Part shown: in pieces, positions 47,806 through 60,825 of the stretch
How positions within the stretch are numbered: position 1 is the first letter of the stretch
Layout: every line of letters begins with the position of its first letter
Assembly (NCBI GenBank): GCA_011634665.1
Contig: WAEK01000019.1
Location: 868,001 to 932,000, forward strand
Direction: 5' to 3'
Origin: Mortierella sp. BCC40632
Lineage: Eukaryota > Mortierellomycota > Mortierellomycetes > Mortierellales > Mortierellaceae
Length of the DNA: 64,000 nucleotides
Notes under the pieces: model-generated
The model's database searches: none
What the model saw: the letters and a program-made list of their open reading frames with translations, nothing else
Told to the model about the DNA's origin: nothing
Program-made: the position numbers and the translations under genes

Positions 47806-50800
47806 ATGGTTCCCCCAAGTTTTGCCACCCCGAGCTTCATCTATGTCGAGGCTTCAGAGGACACACGCCAACAGGTTCATGCAGACAGGCGCCGACATAT
47901 GCATGCGCCCCCACCCACAAGTCACCGCCACCGCCGCTGCCGATCCAAAAGGAGACAACAACAGCCGTCCGACTCGACCTTCAGCTCGGACGGCTCGTTG
48001 GTCACTGGTACCAGCACCACTTCCAGTCAGTACTGTCAAGACACCTCCACTGTAGAACACACCACTAGCCTCTTCCTGAACCGCTTCACCATTTCTCGGG
48101 ACTCATCGCTGCCTTATCTGAGCTCCACAGAGGGTCGTCACCGGCGTCGAGGACGGCCCACGATGTCAAGGATGCGAGGGAAACACGGCTCTGTGAAATC
48201 CATCCAATCGCTCCTCCGTCAACACTACTCGGGAAACAACAGCAGCATCAGCAGCAACGTCAGTGGCAACAGCAACAAGAACAAGAGCGCTGTACGCTCT
48301 GCTCAACTCCAGTCTTATATGCAGAGCCGACGTCAACGTCTTCGACAGCAGCGTCAACGGCTCCGTGAAAGCCGACTCATGGATGGGTCCGACATGTCTC
48401 TAGACGAGGATGAAGACGACCTCCTCATCGACTCTCCGTCGTTCGATCATGAAAGCAGGGATGGAGACAAGGCAAATGATGTCATGAACATGAACAAGGA
48501 GCAATATCGGCTCTATATGTGGGACTTGGAGCAGCGTTTGTGGGAAAGAGCCGAGTCTGCAACAAAAAGTCGGTCCCTCTTCTTGATGGAGCGTCGTCAT
48601 AATGCGGGGGAGAGGGTTGATCATGTCCTGCGGGTTGTGGAGCGTCAGCGGACCGAGCAACAAAAGAAGCAACTGCAGGTTCGAGACGAACTCGAGCAAA
48701 AGATGCTAAAGGCCATGACAAGGCGAAACGCTTATCTTGAAGCTGCAATCGAGAATGACCCCTCTCGTCGGTTTCGTCGGCGAAAGAGCAATGGGGCACG
48801 TGGATCGGGCTCGACCCCGAGATCAACTGGGGTAGCAACAACAGTAGCAACAGTAGCAGCGGCCACAACAACAGTGGTGGCACCCACAGGATCAGCAATG
48901 CGTCCAACTGCAAGACCTAACTCGACAAGATCTGCAGAAGCAAAGCCTGTTCGACCGAATCTCGGGACCATCATGGGAGACAAGGAGGTAGTCATGACCG
49001 ACGCAGATTCAACAGTGAGGCAAACTCCAGCGCCTTTGCCCCTTCACGCCAGAGCAAACAGGGGCAAGCGCCTTGTCTGTGGCGGCAGCAGGTCGGTTGA
49101 ACATGGTGAAGGACCTACTATGGCGAGCTTGCCGGCTAAAAATAGCAGTACCAACCTGACTACGATAACGACTACTGCTCGTCTGACCAACAAGGACATG
49201 ACCCACTCCCACCCTCCGTTGTCCGCGTTGGCTTCTTTGGAGATCGCTCCAACAGGGGTAAAAGATGTGCTCAGCATCAAAGATGGTTTAAAAGGGGTAT
49301 CTGCGGAGACTTTGCTGGCCCTAGAGAAGGCTGCACGCTGGGCGCAGCATAGAATTCGTAAGCGACTAGCTCACAAGGCCCTTGCCGAGTATATGCGGGC
49401 TATTGGAGGTTCCCATGAGCGGGTACTATCCATGAGGTTTGATGACCTGGCTCGGATGCTTCACTCGAGCAAGGCCCTTGTCCAGGCAACTCTCAAGGTA
49501 CTAAAGTACGCGTCGCGCCTAGCAGAGGTCGGTCAGGATGGTTCTGTCCCCACGAAGCGGCCGTCCAAGGCTCCAGCACGAGTTTTCCTGAGTATGTATA
49601 TGATTCTTGCCCACCCAAGTCAGATCCGGTCTCCGATAGAGGTAAGCTGTCAGACTTGTGTCGTGCATCCCATGCACCCTTTTGATAACCAATGGGGCAA
49701 TTATAAAAAGGGGACTTTTATTTTTTTGGTTTGACAGAGCAACGCTGAGAAGGTCCGAGAACAATTTTTTTCATTGTCAAAGCCTCGACTGGATTTGTCA
49801 GAGCCAGGATATGGGCGTGTTCTGTGCAACAAGGGATCTCCGCACTTAGATTGAAAGAACCACTTTTTTCCCTTTGTTTCTCTCACTTACTCACTTACTC
49901 ACTCACTTTCTTTCTCTCTCTCTCTCTTTCTCTTTCTCTCTTTCTCTTTCTCACTTTCTCTTTCTCTCTTTCTCTTTCTCACTTTCTCTTTCTCTCTTTC
50001 TCTTTCTCACATCCGCAGCCATTAAATCGGCCCCTCGTCCCCCCCCCCTCCCCTCCTCTTCTTCTCCATCCAATCTCTCTTCCACCGCCACTACAACGAC
50101 ATCTCCTTCATCATCACATCTCTTGCTTCCGCAGCCATCAGAAGATCATTCCATGGAGGTTGACAATGATGCTGCCTTTGAATCCCTAGTCGAGTCCTCA
50201 AAGACTCTTCTGTCGTCGCTTGAGAACTGGATCCGAAACGTCCAGTCTACTCACGCACCTCAAGCTGTACCCATGACCGACACAACCAACACTGCAACAA
50301 TGACCCCAACAGCCACTTCTACCACAGAGCTGGACAAGCGTGAAGCAGAGCTGGTCCGCGAGTTTGACCAGGCTTGGTGTAGTTACTATGCATTCTTCGA
50401 GGCTTGGAAAGCCAAGGACGCGCAACGGCTCTTGCATACGTTGGTTGATCACGCCCAACAGATCGAATCCCTTTGGCACACAGTCCGGAGCGATCCCTCA
50501 GCGCTGTTAGAGTGGGAACCAAGAATTGAAGAACAGAGACGAGACCTACGAGAAAAGGCCCGGCAGCTGGCAGGCCCAGTGGGTGTGAGTAAAGTGGACG
50601 CCATCTTTGCCGAATTTACGAATAGGATAGCAGTTGACTCTACACCAACAGCACCAGTGGCACCAGCCATTGCACCCGTCACGATCTCTACAGCCACAGG
50701 AACTCCGGCCACTACATCTGTACCAACACCTATTCAACCAAAACCAGTGCCAATTGCACCAAGCTCAGCTCCTACTATTCCTGTCACATCAGAGCATCAA

Positions 50801-53080
50801 TCACAGAGCCCCTCCAGCTCAAAAATATCTCTCTCGGCTGCGACGCCTGCCTCATCCACTTCCGAGCCTGTGCCAGTAGTCAAGAAACGACAACGAGCCT
50901 CATCTACCACAAAGCCTCGCCCCACTGGATCAGCCTCTGCTCCACCAGGTCAGCCAAGCCTTTCGACCTTTAAGAACAAAGGAGATGATGAGGAGAACGA
51001 TGAGGAAGGAGGTGCATCTGTGGACGCTTCAGAACAAGGACCCGTCCCCAAGCGATCTTCGCGTCGTTCCAAGGCAATGGCAAATCTAGACATGAAGACC
51101 CTGACATCTGGATTTTCTCGTCCCTCACATTGGTCAAATGTCCAGCTTATCCATGAGCTTGCTTTGGATCCAAATGTCATGGTCAAGTCTTCCAACGTGA
51201 CAAGAGTATCCACCGAGAACATTTCTGGGGATCAACCACAACAATCGAGCAATGAAGAGTTTCAAAATCCAATGGATCAACTTGAGGCACGCGTCCGGGC
51301 CATTGTTCGAAAGTCGTTTTTTGACAAGATCCGCGAGGATGTAGCACGGGATGAATTGGGTCCGTGGATTGTCCCTATTCTGACCATGATTCGGGAGCAG
51401 TTGCTTTCCATGGTCCCTAACCGAAGTGCGACAGCGAAACAGATTCAGGAGGCATTTGATCTAGACTTTGTGCAACAACAGGTCGACCGTCGAATCTATG
51501 ATGTTTCAGCTGCCCTCAAGACTGTTTTGGATATCATGGCTCGACTCTGTGCACCTGTCCGGGATCCAGAGATTCGACGACTCCAAGACAATCTCAAGGA
51601 AGTAGCCAACCAGAGATCAACACAACCCATGCCCGCGTCGGCCCTCGGAAATGGATCTTCTGTATCGAAATCGTCGACAGCTCCGAATGACCTTGTCAGT
51701 GTTTTGCAGGATGTTTTGGCATTGTTGGACGAAATGTTGACGGATCTGGCCAACTTTAGGCTGATGGTTGCTCGACCAAGTCTGGAGAAGCAGGCTATCC
51801 CCTATGAGCAGGATGATTTCAAAAAATCACTCGAGGAGGGCAAGACGTCCTTGGAGGCTACTACACGATGGCTTACGGAAGCCAAGAAGGGTATTACCAA
51901 GCGAGGTTCTGCTTCACCTTTGCTTTCTCAACAATCTTCAGCAACCTTTTCATCTCCTTCATCACCATCGCCATCTATGTCCACTCATATCACGGATAAC
52001 TCTACGTCGAGTCGAAAATATTTCCGAGTGTTGGTGAATGGAGTGTTGGACCTTGTTTTTAACAAGTTTCCACTGGAGATGATTTATGACGATGCCGAGT
52101 CGGTTTTCCCAGAGACCTTTGCATTGGACAAGGCCCGATTGGCACGATTCCAGAATGAAGCCCAGGCGTTGACTCTTGTGGCGATTTTACAAAACATTGG
52201 ACAGAATGTGGCCCCGACATTGGGAGAGGCGGATCAAACGGAGCTCAAGATGACATTGTTGGGATTGTTGGAGAAGCCTGGAACAGAGATTGGAGCCCTT
52301 GTTGATGCGATTGTAGAGGCCAAGGAACGGGCTTTGTTGGTGGCTGCTGCAAATTCTGCCAAGGCAACAGCAGGTTCGACACGATCTTCCTTGTCCTCGT
52401 CGTCGTCTTCTTCGCCGACTCTTTCGGATTCATCATCACCATCGCTCTCCTCGTCGACGAGTTTGTTGTTGTCTCAGGATAAGAGGGATTACTTGATGAA
52501 TGCGATCTCGAAGGCGGCTCTGTTTGACAGTACGCTCTACCGAGTCTTGTCGCAACGACTCCGAAGTGTGCTCGAGTCTTATCTTCTTTCTACCATGTCT
52601 GCTTCGACGGCGACGACTACAACAACAGGATCGACACCATCTGTGACAACTCTTTTGCCATCGACAGGTCTGGTCTCTTCGAAAACAACTGGAGGTGATG
52701 TGACGATGACGACGAGTGGTAGTAGTGTTGGAGGAAGCAGTGGAGGTGTGATGCCTGACCAACAAGCACTTGGTAAAGTAGGTTTGAGTTGGTTAGCACC
52801 CGAGATTGAAAAGTTGGCAGGATCGATCAAATTCTTGACATTGTACAACGCACAAGTGTATCAGCAATGGTATGATCCGATCTTGACAAAGATCCTGGCG
52901 ACCTCTTCATCCTCTCCCTCTTCTTCATCTCCAATCCCCATTTCCTCGCCCTCTTCGCCTTCGACGGAATCTGTGATAAGTATGGGTGGAGACACCAAGG
53001 ATTCATTGACAACAACAGTGTCTGGATCTTTGGACCATTCAGATACTTCGGCTCCACAACATGAGTCTCGTTCGGAATAA
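47806..53080 (+). CDS. TCP11: Tcp11/Sok1 domain protein
   Basis: A large protein of the T-complex-11 family. Yeast Sok1 suppresses loss of protein kinase A and animal TCP11 affects cAMP signalling in sperm; the molecular role is unclear. Exons modelled as 47806-49641, 49738-49816 and 50019-53080 give 1658 residues. The first ~560 residues are basic, Ser/Thr/Arg-rich, with a coiled coil (EQYRLYMWDLEQRLWERAES). The Tcp11 region starts near ALEKAARWAQHRIRKRLAHK with VFLSMYMILAHPSQI, continues across the introns, and includes FDQAWCSYYAFFEAWKAKDA, NVQLIHELALDPNV, FFDKIREDVARDELGPWIVP and YDVSAALKTVLDIMARLC. A second part runs to the end, with several Ser/Thr-only linkers. The exon 2/3 junction is uncertain: a donor at 49817 and acceptor at 50018 keep phase, but an acceptor at about 50133 is possible. 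Confidence 0.85.
49910..50010 (+). repeat. (TTTCTC)n pyrimidine tract in TCP11 intron
   Basis: About 100 bases made almost only of TTTCTC, TTTCTCAC and related units, immediately upstream of the proposed acceptor ATCCGCAG at 50018. It reads through as open sequence of Phe/Ser/Leu, so a gene caller could extend the exon falsely into it. Confidence 0.85.
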
Positions 53081-53446
53081 AATTCAACTATATTTTTTCG
53101 GCCTTTATAGTAAAAGTTTTTTTTTTTTGGGGGGGGAAGGAAGGATTTGAGAGTGTTTTGACTCGCCTGATCGATGAAAGTTACATTAGAAGGGGTTTGA
53201 GGGGGGGGACTATGGTACAAGCTAAAGCATAGTATCAAGTGGACAACAAAGTAGAAAGAGAGAAAGAGAGAAAGAAAGAAAGAAGGAAAAAGAAAGAAAA
53301 GAAAGAAAAAGGAAAAAAGGGCGGAAGGATAAGAGAGTAAACATATAAAAGCACATGAAAAAAAAAAAAAAAAAAAAGAAAGAGAGAAAGAATTAAAAAA
53401 GTCTATCTAGCAAAAGACAAGAATCAAAGTAACAAGGAGAAAGGAC

Positions 53447-53487
<41 letters not shown>

Positions 53488-53659
53488 CAATTCAAAGCAT
53501 GTATTGTTAGTCGAGTAGCAGGGAAAAAGCAAATAAAAAAAATAAAAAATAAAAAAAGAGGATGAGAGAAGGAAAAGGCTAGGAGAAAGGAAGAAAAGGA
53601 AAAAGAGAGAAAGAGAAAAGAAGAAAAAGGAAAAGCTGCTTCTCTCAGGAGCCTCTCTT
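53081..53659. other. Convergent spacer TCP11 / BRE1, long purine tract
   Basis: From about 53240 to 53640 the plus strand is almost entirely A and G, with interruptions only at about 53337-53350, 53400-53450 and 53487-53530. It includes A36 at 53451-53486. It contains the 3' ends of both genes; no coding sequence. Confidence 0.7.
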
Positions 53660-56600
53660 TTAGAGATAAATCTCTTTGACATCCTTGGCTCCAAAACTCT
53701 CACGACAGGTTGGACATTTGCGCTGTCGGAACTCGAGCTGATTATCCATACAGCTCTTACAAAAGACATGCATACATCTCAATATAACATGCGACTTGAA
53801 ATTGAGATCACACGAAGGACATTTCAATAATTTGAGATATCCCGCCGCTTGTTTCGCCGCCTCTGAATTCTCTCCCGATTGAGACTCGGCCTTGGCTTGT
53901 TCTTCAATCCGTCGTTTCATCCATTCGGTCTCCTCTACAAGTCGCTTCCGTGCATGCTCTTCATTCTCAAACGCCTCCGTCCGTTCTTTGAGCGTACTCA
54001 CAAGTTCGACCAGTCGTTCCTCCTGTCGTGCAAACTTTTCCTTGTATCCAGCATTTTGTTGAATACACTCCTGGAGCTTGGACTTGTGAGTCTCAACATT
54101 AGTGTGCAACAGAGCTTGCTCTCGTTCCAAGGCCGCCTATTTAAGAGAGAGAGAGAGAGAGAGAGAGAATAAGAAATCAGTTATTTGTTTTTTTTTTTGT
54201 CCGTAGAGGCTGTTAAAGAAACAATGACAACAACAGCAAATCAGCTGCTTGGAGAAAAAATAGGAGAGGGCTAGAGGATTATTACCATTTGCATGTTCAG
54301 GTTCCTCTCTCGCTCCTCCAGTTTCCTGATCTGATCCAGTTGCATATCCGACTGACGCTTCATCACTGCCGTCATGTTTGCACTTGCGTCCTTGGCTCGG
54401 ATCAAAAGATTGCATTTGGATTCTTGGCGGGTCTTGTCCGACAAAAGCTTGTAAATCAAATCCTCCTTTTGTGCCAAATCAATCACCTTGCGTGAGGTCG
54501 CTTCCTCCAATTGTCCCCATGCTGTCGCCACAGTCTGTAACTCTGTCAAAAGAGGTGCCTGAACAGCCTCATGCGCTTGAACCTTGGCTTCCAACAATTG
54601 AATAATTTCTTTCTTTGATTGGACAGTTGCTATCAAGGTCTTGGTGAGATCCTCCTCAGGAGAGGGTCCAACAAGTCCTTCCAGTTTAGCTAATCGACTT
54701 GTCATCTCTTCCACCTGAACCTTTAGCTTCCGTTCCGAGAAAAGAGCAGCCTCCAATTCACGAAGTTGAGTCGTGGCCTCCTTGGCAGCTTCAAGTTCTA
54801 GAGTCAAAACCCGGATCTGTTCTTCAGAGGCCTTCAACTTGGATTTCATGTCATCCAAGAATGATTTGTCGGGAGGTGCACTAAAATAAAAGGCAAATGC
54901 ATCCTTGTCACCCGTATTTGCTGCCAACATGATCTGAAGTCGTTGGATATCAGTTGCCAAAGTGGTGATCCGATCCTAAAAATGAAAAGAGTCGGGTAAA
55001 AAAAAAAGTGAATATGGGCTCAAGTAAAAAGGGTGAGGTATGACAAAGAGAAAAAGAAAAAAGAAAAAAAGAAGAGACTCGACTCTATACCTTGCGTGTG
55101 TTGGCAATCTTCCGAATCTCCTGATTCTGCTGCATCTCGTAATCATCCTTTGTACATCTTGCTTCATACATTTGTTGGAACCGGTCTCGACTATCCCGAT
55201 GTCGTGAAATCTCATTTTCCAACTTTTTGAGCCCACTCTCCAAAGATGTTCGTCGACTCTTTTCTTCAATCTCAAGTCCTTCCATAAACTTGCGCCTTCC
55301 TTGTGAAAGCTCCTCAAGTTCCACACGAAGCTTACTAGCCTCATTGCGATAATGGTCCGCATCATTACGAGCATATTGCATTTGTGCCAACAAAGACTTG
55401 ACATGTTGAGAATCTTGAACATTTTCATCAGGGAGATGGTTCAGTTGCATTCGTAGATGGTCGAGCTCATTCTTTAACAGAACTCTTTGTGACTTGAGCT
55501 CTTCCAATTCTGCAAGACGTGCAATAGCCTGATCCCGAGATTGTAACAACTCATCCCGTGAAGCATCCGTAATGTCGTTCTTCGAATCTACTGGACCCGA
55601 CGAAGGTGTCGCTGCATCGGGTGTACTGGTATAGTTCTCACCGAAAATCGCACCCGACGTTACCGCTGCCACAATAGAACTCTTTTCACGATCTGCACTC
55701 TTTTCGAATTTCCGGAGTCGATCCCTGGATTCATCAAAGCCTTCAGCTGCCTCTTCAAGACGACTCTTGGTGGTCTCCAGATCATTCTTTAGAGCAGAAA
55801 TATGATCCGAAAACCCCTGACTCTGATTCTGGAGCTGTTCAACATCTGACTGACTCTTCTTGTGCAGTGCTGAAATCCGCTGTTGTTCCTCTCTTAATTT
55901 CTGGACTACAGAATCGGTTGCTGCCACCGCATCTATTTTCAATCAGTGCAACCAGAAGTGTTAAATATGGGAAGCACGAATTACTATTATGAATATACAT
56001 ATACATATATTTTTTTTTAAAAAAAAAGAAAAGACGTACCTGTATCGTTCAGAGAAGCCACAAAGGAAGAGCGTCCAGCAGACCAATCTTGAAGAATGTC
56101 GATAATCTTGTGTACAATTCCTTTTGTCTGATCGAGACGGAATGTCAAAGCCGGCTTCAGAATTTCCGCGCTCATATCCTTTAGTCGAAGCTGCTGATGA
56201 TCGCCAGAGCTATTCAGGAAGAACGATGCAAAGTTCGTACCATCTAGTGTAGGTTCGATGAAATCATCCATTAGTGAGTGTGCTTCATTCTCTCTCTCTC
56301 TCTCTCTCTTCCTCTATCTCTTTTTTTTTTCTTCTTCCTCGGTAGAGCAAATTCTTACGAAAATAAAATCTGATATAGAAAAATAATAACAAATGAGCAA
56401 AAAAAAAAAAAAAAAAAAAAAAAGAAAAGAAAATAGGTTCCCGACATACCATCCAGTACAAGGTCCTTTGCTTCCAGGGTGATGTCCACTCTTGAGAGTA
56501 TCATTCTCAAATCAAAGAGTAGCTAATATGTGAGAAAATAAATAAATAAAAAAAAAAAGATCATTTTCACGATTTTTTTTTAGTAATCATACACACAGTG

Positions 56601-57810
56601 AAAATTCAATTCGAGTCCAGTGCAAAAAAAAAAAAAAAAAAAGGGGGAAGCATAAAATTCCTTCAGAAAAACAAATCCATTGTTCAAAGGGATTGATTCG
56701 GTTCGAGTTGAGAAGGAATAGTAAGAGTGACAATAAATGACAACAAAACAATACCTTCTTCCAGTACAATTCCACAGTGCTCAGATGAGCCTCATAGTCA
56801 ACTTGTCGCTCCTGAAGATAAGCTACCCGTTCCTGAGCCTTTGAAAACTCGCGCTTGTAATCCAGCATTTGTCGCCATATTCCATCTTTTTGAAAGTTGT
56901 GAACATCCTAGATGATATTCAGGGAGACGTAGTTAGTTTCGTCTATCCATAAGCCCCTGGCGCCTTTTTGAGAGGTGTGTGTGTTTATGATGTGTAAATA
57001 TGTGTGTGGGTGTGTGGGTGTGTGGGTGTGAGAAAAGCGTCTGGTGCCCTTGGTGAACGAGGCTGTCCCGAAGCGCAGAGAGTAGAGGAGTACACATCCG
57101 GATAGTAAGGTCTCTCATGTCGAGGTAGTGGACCGGAAGGGACGAGCGGTATATTGCTAAGGTCTCGAGCACCTTTCACCCTCCCTCCCCCCCAGCAACA
57201 ATGGGCGATGTACTGCGCGGAGGATAAACAAAACAGGGCTAGTAGTAACAGTCCACAGAGCCGTCCAAGTGAGCCGTTGAGTGTTGGCTCGCTGGCAAAC
57301 AAAAGAAGAAAAAGGGTTGCAAAAAGCGAGAATACGGTTGAGATCAATGGTTAGGTGCCGCCCTCCCGAACGCTCCGCAGCCCTTTAATGCAGTTGATAA
57401 ACAACCGAAACACTGGAGGGTCGCAGGCGCTGTGATGGGGCGGGCAGTGTCCTGTCCACAAAGAAGAAGAAAAAAGGGAAGAGGAGAGAAAAAGAGAGAG
57501 AGAGAGAGAGAGAAAAAAAGGCGGGAAATGGACAATGTAAAACAGGACTGTGATTTTGTACCTCGACGCTTGCCCCAGAGTCGGTGGGGTCTTCTTTGAC
57601 ACTCTCGCTTGGCGTAAACAGCCGTCGCTTTGGTGGAGGGCTGGCATGGGTGATTCCGCTGTTACTACCGGTACCTGAGGCGGGTTGAGTGGGCACGACT
57701 ACGTCCGCTGCTGCCGCTGCCAGCGAAGGAGGAGTGGAAGCAGCAACAGTTTGTGCCGGCAAAGAATCGTCGTCAGTAAACCGGCGCTTGCGGATGCTTC
57801 TGTCTTCCAT
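53660..57810 (-). CDS. BRE1: E3 ubiquitin ligase Bre1 (RNF20/40 family)
   Basis: A RING ligase that, with Rad6, monoubiquitinates histone H2B and thereby promotes H3K4 and H3K79 methylation. Exons 57810-57562, 56907-56755, 56522-56450, 56282-56040, 55932-55091, 54975-54286 and 54136-53660 give 908 residues. The N-terminus has an RKRR-type basic motif and a Pro/Ala/Ser region (SPPPKRRLF). The Rad6-binding region follows: WRQMLDYKREFSKAQERVAY, with LSTVELYWKKLLFDLRMIL. Then comes a long coiled coil broken by short linkers, and a C-terminal RING finger: LKCPSCDLNFKSHVILRCMH, then VFCKSC and KCPTCRESF with all eight ligands. The end FGAKDVKEIYL is typical. The start is the first ATG after upstream poly-T sequence. 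Confidence 0.95.
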
Positions 57811-57941
57811 AGAAGCAGCGGCTCGGTGATCCTTTGAGGGACTTATTGTGGATACAATCGTAAAAGATGAAAAAGAGGATGGTGGTGCAGTTGTTTGTCG
57901 ATTTTCTTTTAAAGCGAAAAACAGGGTGGCAAGTCGACACC

Positions 57942-57974
<33 letters not shown>

Positions 57975-58552
57975 TAGGAAACGAAAAATAATAGTAAAAG
58001 AGCAGGAGGCTCGATCGCCGAAGCCGATGCAGAAGGAAGTTTGGATGACTGAAGGGGGGCAAACGCTGAAGGCTGGAAGAGGATTGTAATAAGTGATGAG
58101 AATAGCGATGGAACAAAATGAACAAACAGGTTATGATCAGCATCGAGCATTTCATGGAGCGATGGCGTGGCGCGTCTGCTCAGTCATTAAGGAGAGGACA
58201 TGCGGAAAAGAAGAAGAAAAGAAATGACTAGGCGATGCCCTACCTTGGAGAGGACACACGAGGGCAAACAAAAAAAAAAGGGTCTCTTGCTTTTATTTCG
58301 TGTGTTGTGGATTACATCCCAGACTTCAATGGAGAGGGGAGGGGAGGGAGGCTACGGCGATCGAGAAAGAAGGGTATGGTCAACAGGAAGTGATGGAGCG
58401 ATGCAAAAGTGAGAGCGTGTATGTGTGTGTTGAGTGACAAAAAAAATAACATCGTGCACGTGATGAAATAACAAAAAAAAGAGGCCAGAGCTTCGGATCC
58501 AGACATTTCGAGGCGCGGTCGCGAATTAGGCAACTCACTTTACACATTGAAA
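57811..58552. promoter_or_regulatory. Divergent promoter region BRE1 / NUP43
   Basis: A 742-bp interval between divergent start codons. An A run at about 57942-57969 lies on the BRE1 side, and frames running through it are low-complexity. GACGCGCC-like and GCGCG motifs (about 58165-58180, 58510-58522) are the only G/C-rich spots. No gene seen. Confidence 0.5.
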
Positions 58553-60168
58553 ATGTCCAAGAAGGAGATTGATCAATACACGGTGCCACGCAAGGTCTCC
58601 AGAGTCCGATGGCTCGACTCGACCATCTTTCCTTCAAAGGAGCTTCATTTCGTCACTGGATTGCATCTTGATGGAAAGGTACGACTCTTGAAAAATGTCA
58701 CATTGGGGAGGGTCCTTGACCTTGAGGCGCGTCCTGTCTAACAAAACACTCACCAGCTCCAATACCCATTCCCCTCCCCTTCCATCGCCAACAAAACATC
58801 TTCCAATAGTCAGACACAGTAGCACTATGGCGCACCAAAAACCAGCGACAGTATGAAATCACAAGGTCAGAGGATATCAAGTCAAATTTCACTCCAACTC
58901 AAATCGCAGAGGCGCCTCATCGTGGAGAGGTTCTGGATATGCGCATCGTCGAAAATGGTCAGGACACATTCATTGTGACAGCATCTTCTACAGGAGAGAT
59001 TGGTCTTTACAATGTTGATATGAAGGTACTGGAGACTTTGTCTTTTACTGTCAACCGCGATCTTTGTTTGCCTTCAACCTGATAACCATTTTGGACTAAT
59101 GGAGAACCATGGATCACTTTTATGGATGCCTTTTTTTTTTTTGTTGTTGCCCATACTTCTATTGGACTTTGTCATCAAGTCAGAGGAGCCACTGATCGAC
59201 CGAGTTGCTGTTCATCGCCATCACGGATTCCCAGGTCTCGGCATTGCAGAAGCAACATCTGTCTCAGTAAGGCCACAAGCCTTTAACGAGATTGCAAGTG
59301 TTGGCGCAGATTCAAAGTTGGCATTGATGAGCGTCGAGAATATCGAAAAGACACTCCAGCGGTCAGGTATGCTTTTTAAGTCTCATTGGTAAATCAGATT
59401 CCATGGTATCTTCTGTCAGGCCATGACAACTCTAAGAATTCTAAAGATCTAAACTGAGCCCTCTTTTTCTTTCTTTCTTTCTTCCTTTCTTTCTAGAGCG
59501 TGTGGGAGCTGGAATGTCAACTGTTTGCTGGAGATCATCTACATCATTGGCAGCTGCCACCAAAAATGGCCAGATTCGATTGTTTGATCGAAGAAATATT
59601 ACCAAACCAGTCCTCCCACCAGCCAAGGATTCACAACGAACAGATCCTCTCACTTCTCTGGCACAACATCCAACAGATCCTCACAGGATTGTTACAGGAA
59701 ATGAGGAAGGCTGTATCTCTGTCTGGGATGTTCGCAACCTCTCGAGCCCCGAAGTCCGATCCTTTAAAGTCCATACTTCAATTGGTATGTGTAACTTTTG
59801 GCTCTTCTCCTCATCCTCATACCCTTGGATTAACAGAGCGGCAATATCTTGGGGAGCTCAAAATCATACATGACCACTAATGAATCATTCTTGTTTGTTT
59901 TCCAACAGTGTGGGAAGTTCAGTTCCATCCAAACCAACCCGACAAGGTCATCTCATGCTCACAGGACGGAACAATGGCAACCCTAGATTGGCGACAGGCA
60001 GCGAGTGAATCCATTTTGGATGCGTCCAAGACGCGGGATCAGCGTGTGGCAACCTATTGGTCCAGTATCCAGAGTGTGCTTTCGATCAACTCCATCGACT
60101 ATCATGCTAGAGCCAATGTTCTACTAGCTGGGTCGGACTCGGGAGGCATCCTTTACAGCTTACAGTAA
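58553..60168 (+). CDS. NUP43: Nucleoporin Nup43
   Basis: A WD40 beta-propeller of the Y-complex (Nup107-160) of the nuclear pore, absent from budding yeast but present in animals and some fungi. Exons 58553-58678, 58810-59025, 59180-59366, 59497-59784 and 59909-60168 give 358 residues. The N-terminal strand SRVRWLDSTIF is followed by HRGEVLDMRIVENGQDTFIV, SSTGEIGLYNV, GADSKLALMSVENIEKTL, KNGQIRLFDRRNI, HPTDPHRIVTGNEEGCISVW, VWEVQFHPNQPDKVISCSQD and a closing SINSIDYHARANVLLAGSDS. The DVMDLQF/MWEVHFHP pattern and the closing SVNTLD-type motif are those of Nup43. The exon 2 acceptor follows CCAATAG. Confidence 0.86.
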
Positions 60169-60825
60169 ATCAGCACACGTACAAGGGTGCGGGCAATAAA
60201 GCGGCCAACTCTGTCTTGAACTGAGTGTATGTGTGTATGTGTGTATGTGTGTGCGTATGTCGATAGAGAGATAGCGGGGTTGCAAACGTGGGGATTACCT
60301 TTCCGAATTGGGACAACTGCCGACAAGGTGTTCGAAAAAAAATAGTCTGTGATGCCCGATCCAGGGCGCCGACCACGGGAGGCTTTTCGGATAGCGCGGA
60401 GGCAAATGGGCTAGCTATCAATGGCCAACAAAGAGGATCATTGGTCCCAGAGGAGACGGAGAGAAGATGGAAGAAGGAGGACAGAGGACTGTCAGCAGTA
60501 ACAGGTACGGAGACAATGACAGTACGGAGCGGCGGTGGGGGTTTATAGCGTTGGGAAACGGTTAGGCAGGCAGGAGGGACAGGGTCTTCAAGTTCCGATA
60601 AGAGATTCCCAGCTCTATTGCAGGCCCGTGACGGACAGAGAAAAGGTCTCTAGAAAAATTTTGCGGGGTAACAAAACGGACGCGGGCGACTCGGACTGAT
60701 CTCTTTTTTTTTTTTTTTTTTTTTCTTTCTTTCTCCCGCAAACCTCCTCCTTCTCATTCACCGGATCCCAGCCCCCAAGGTTCGCCTCGTCACCAGACAA
60801 GCACCACCCCTCTCCACTCTGAATC
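60169..60825. other. Spacer NUP43 / MTD1
   Basis: Contains (GTGTGTAT)n at 60225-60250 and a T run with TTTC units at 60704-60733 shortly before MTD1. The rest is of normal complexity; a GGCGGTGGGGG tract lies at 60530-60542. No gene seen. Confidence 0.5.

Noticed and set aside
49874..50018. Extending the third TCP11 exon upstream through the TTTCTC tract
   Set aside because: The open reading is a by-product of the repeat. A polypyrimidine tract ending in ATCCGCAG is better read as the intron's 3' end.
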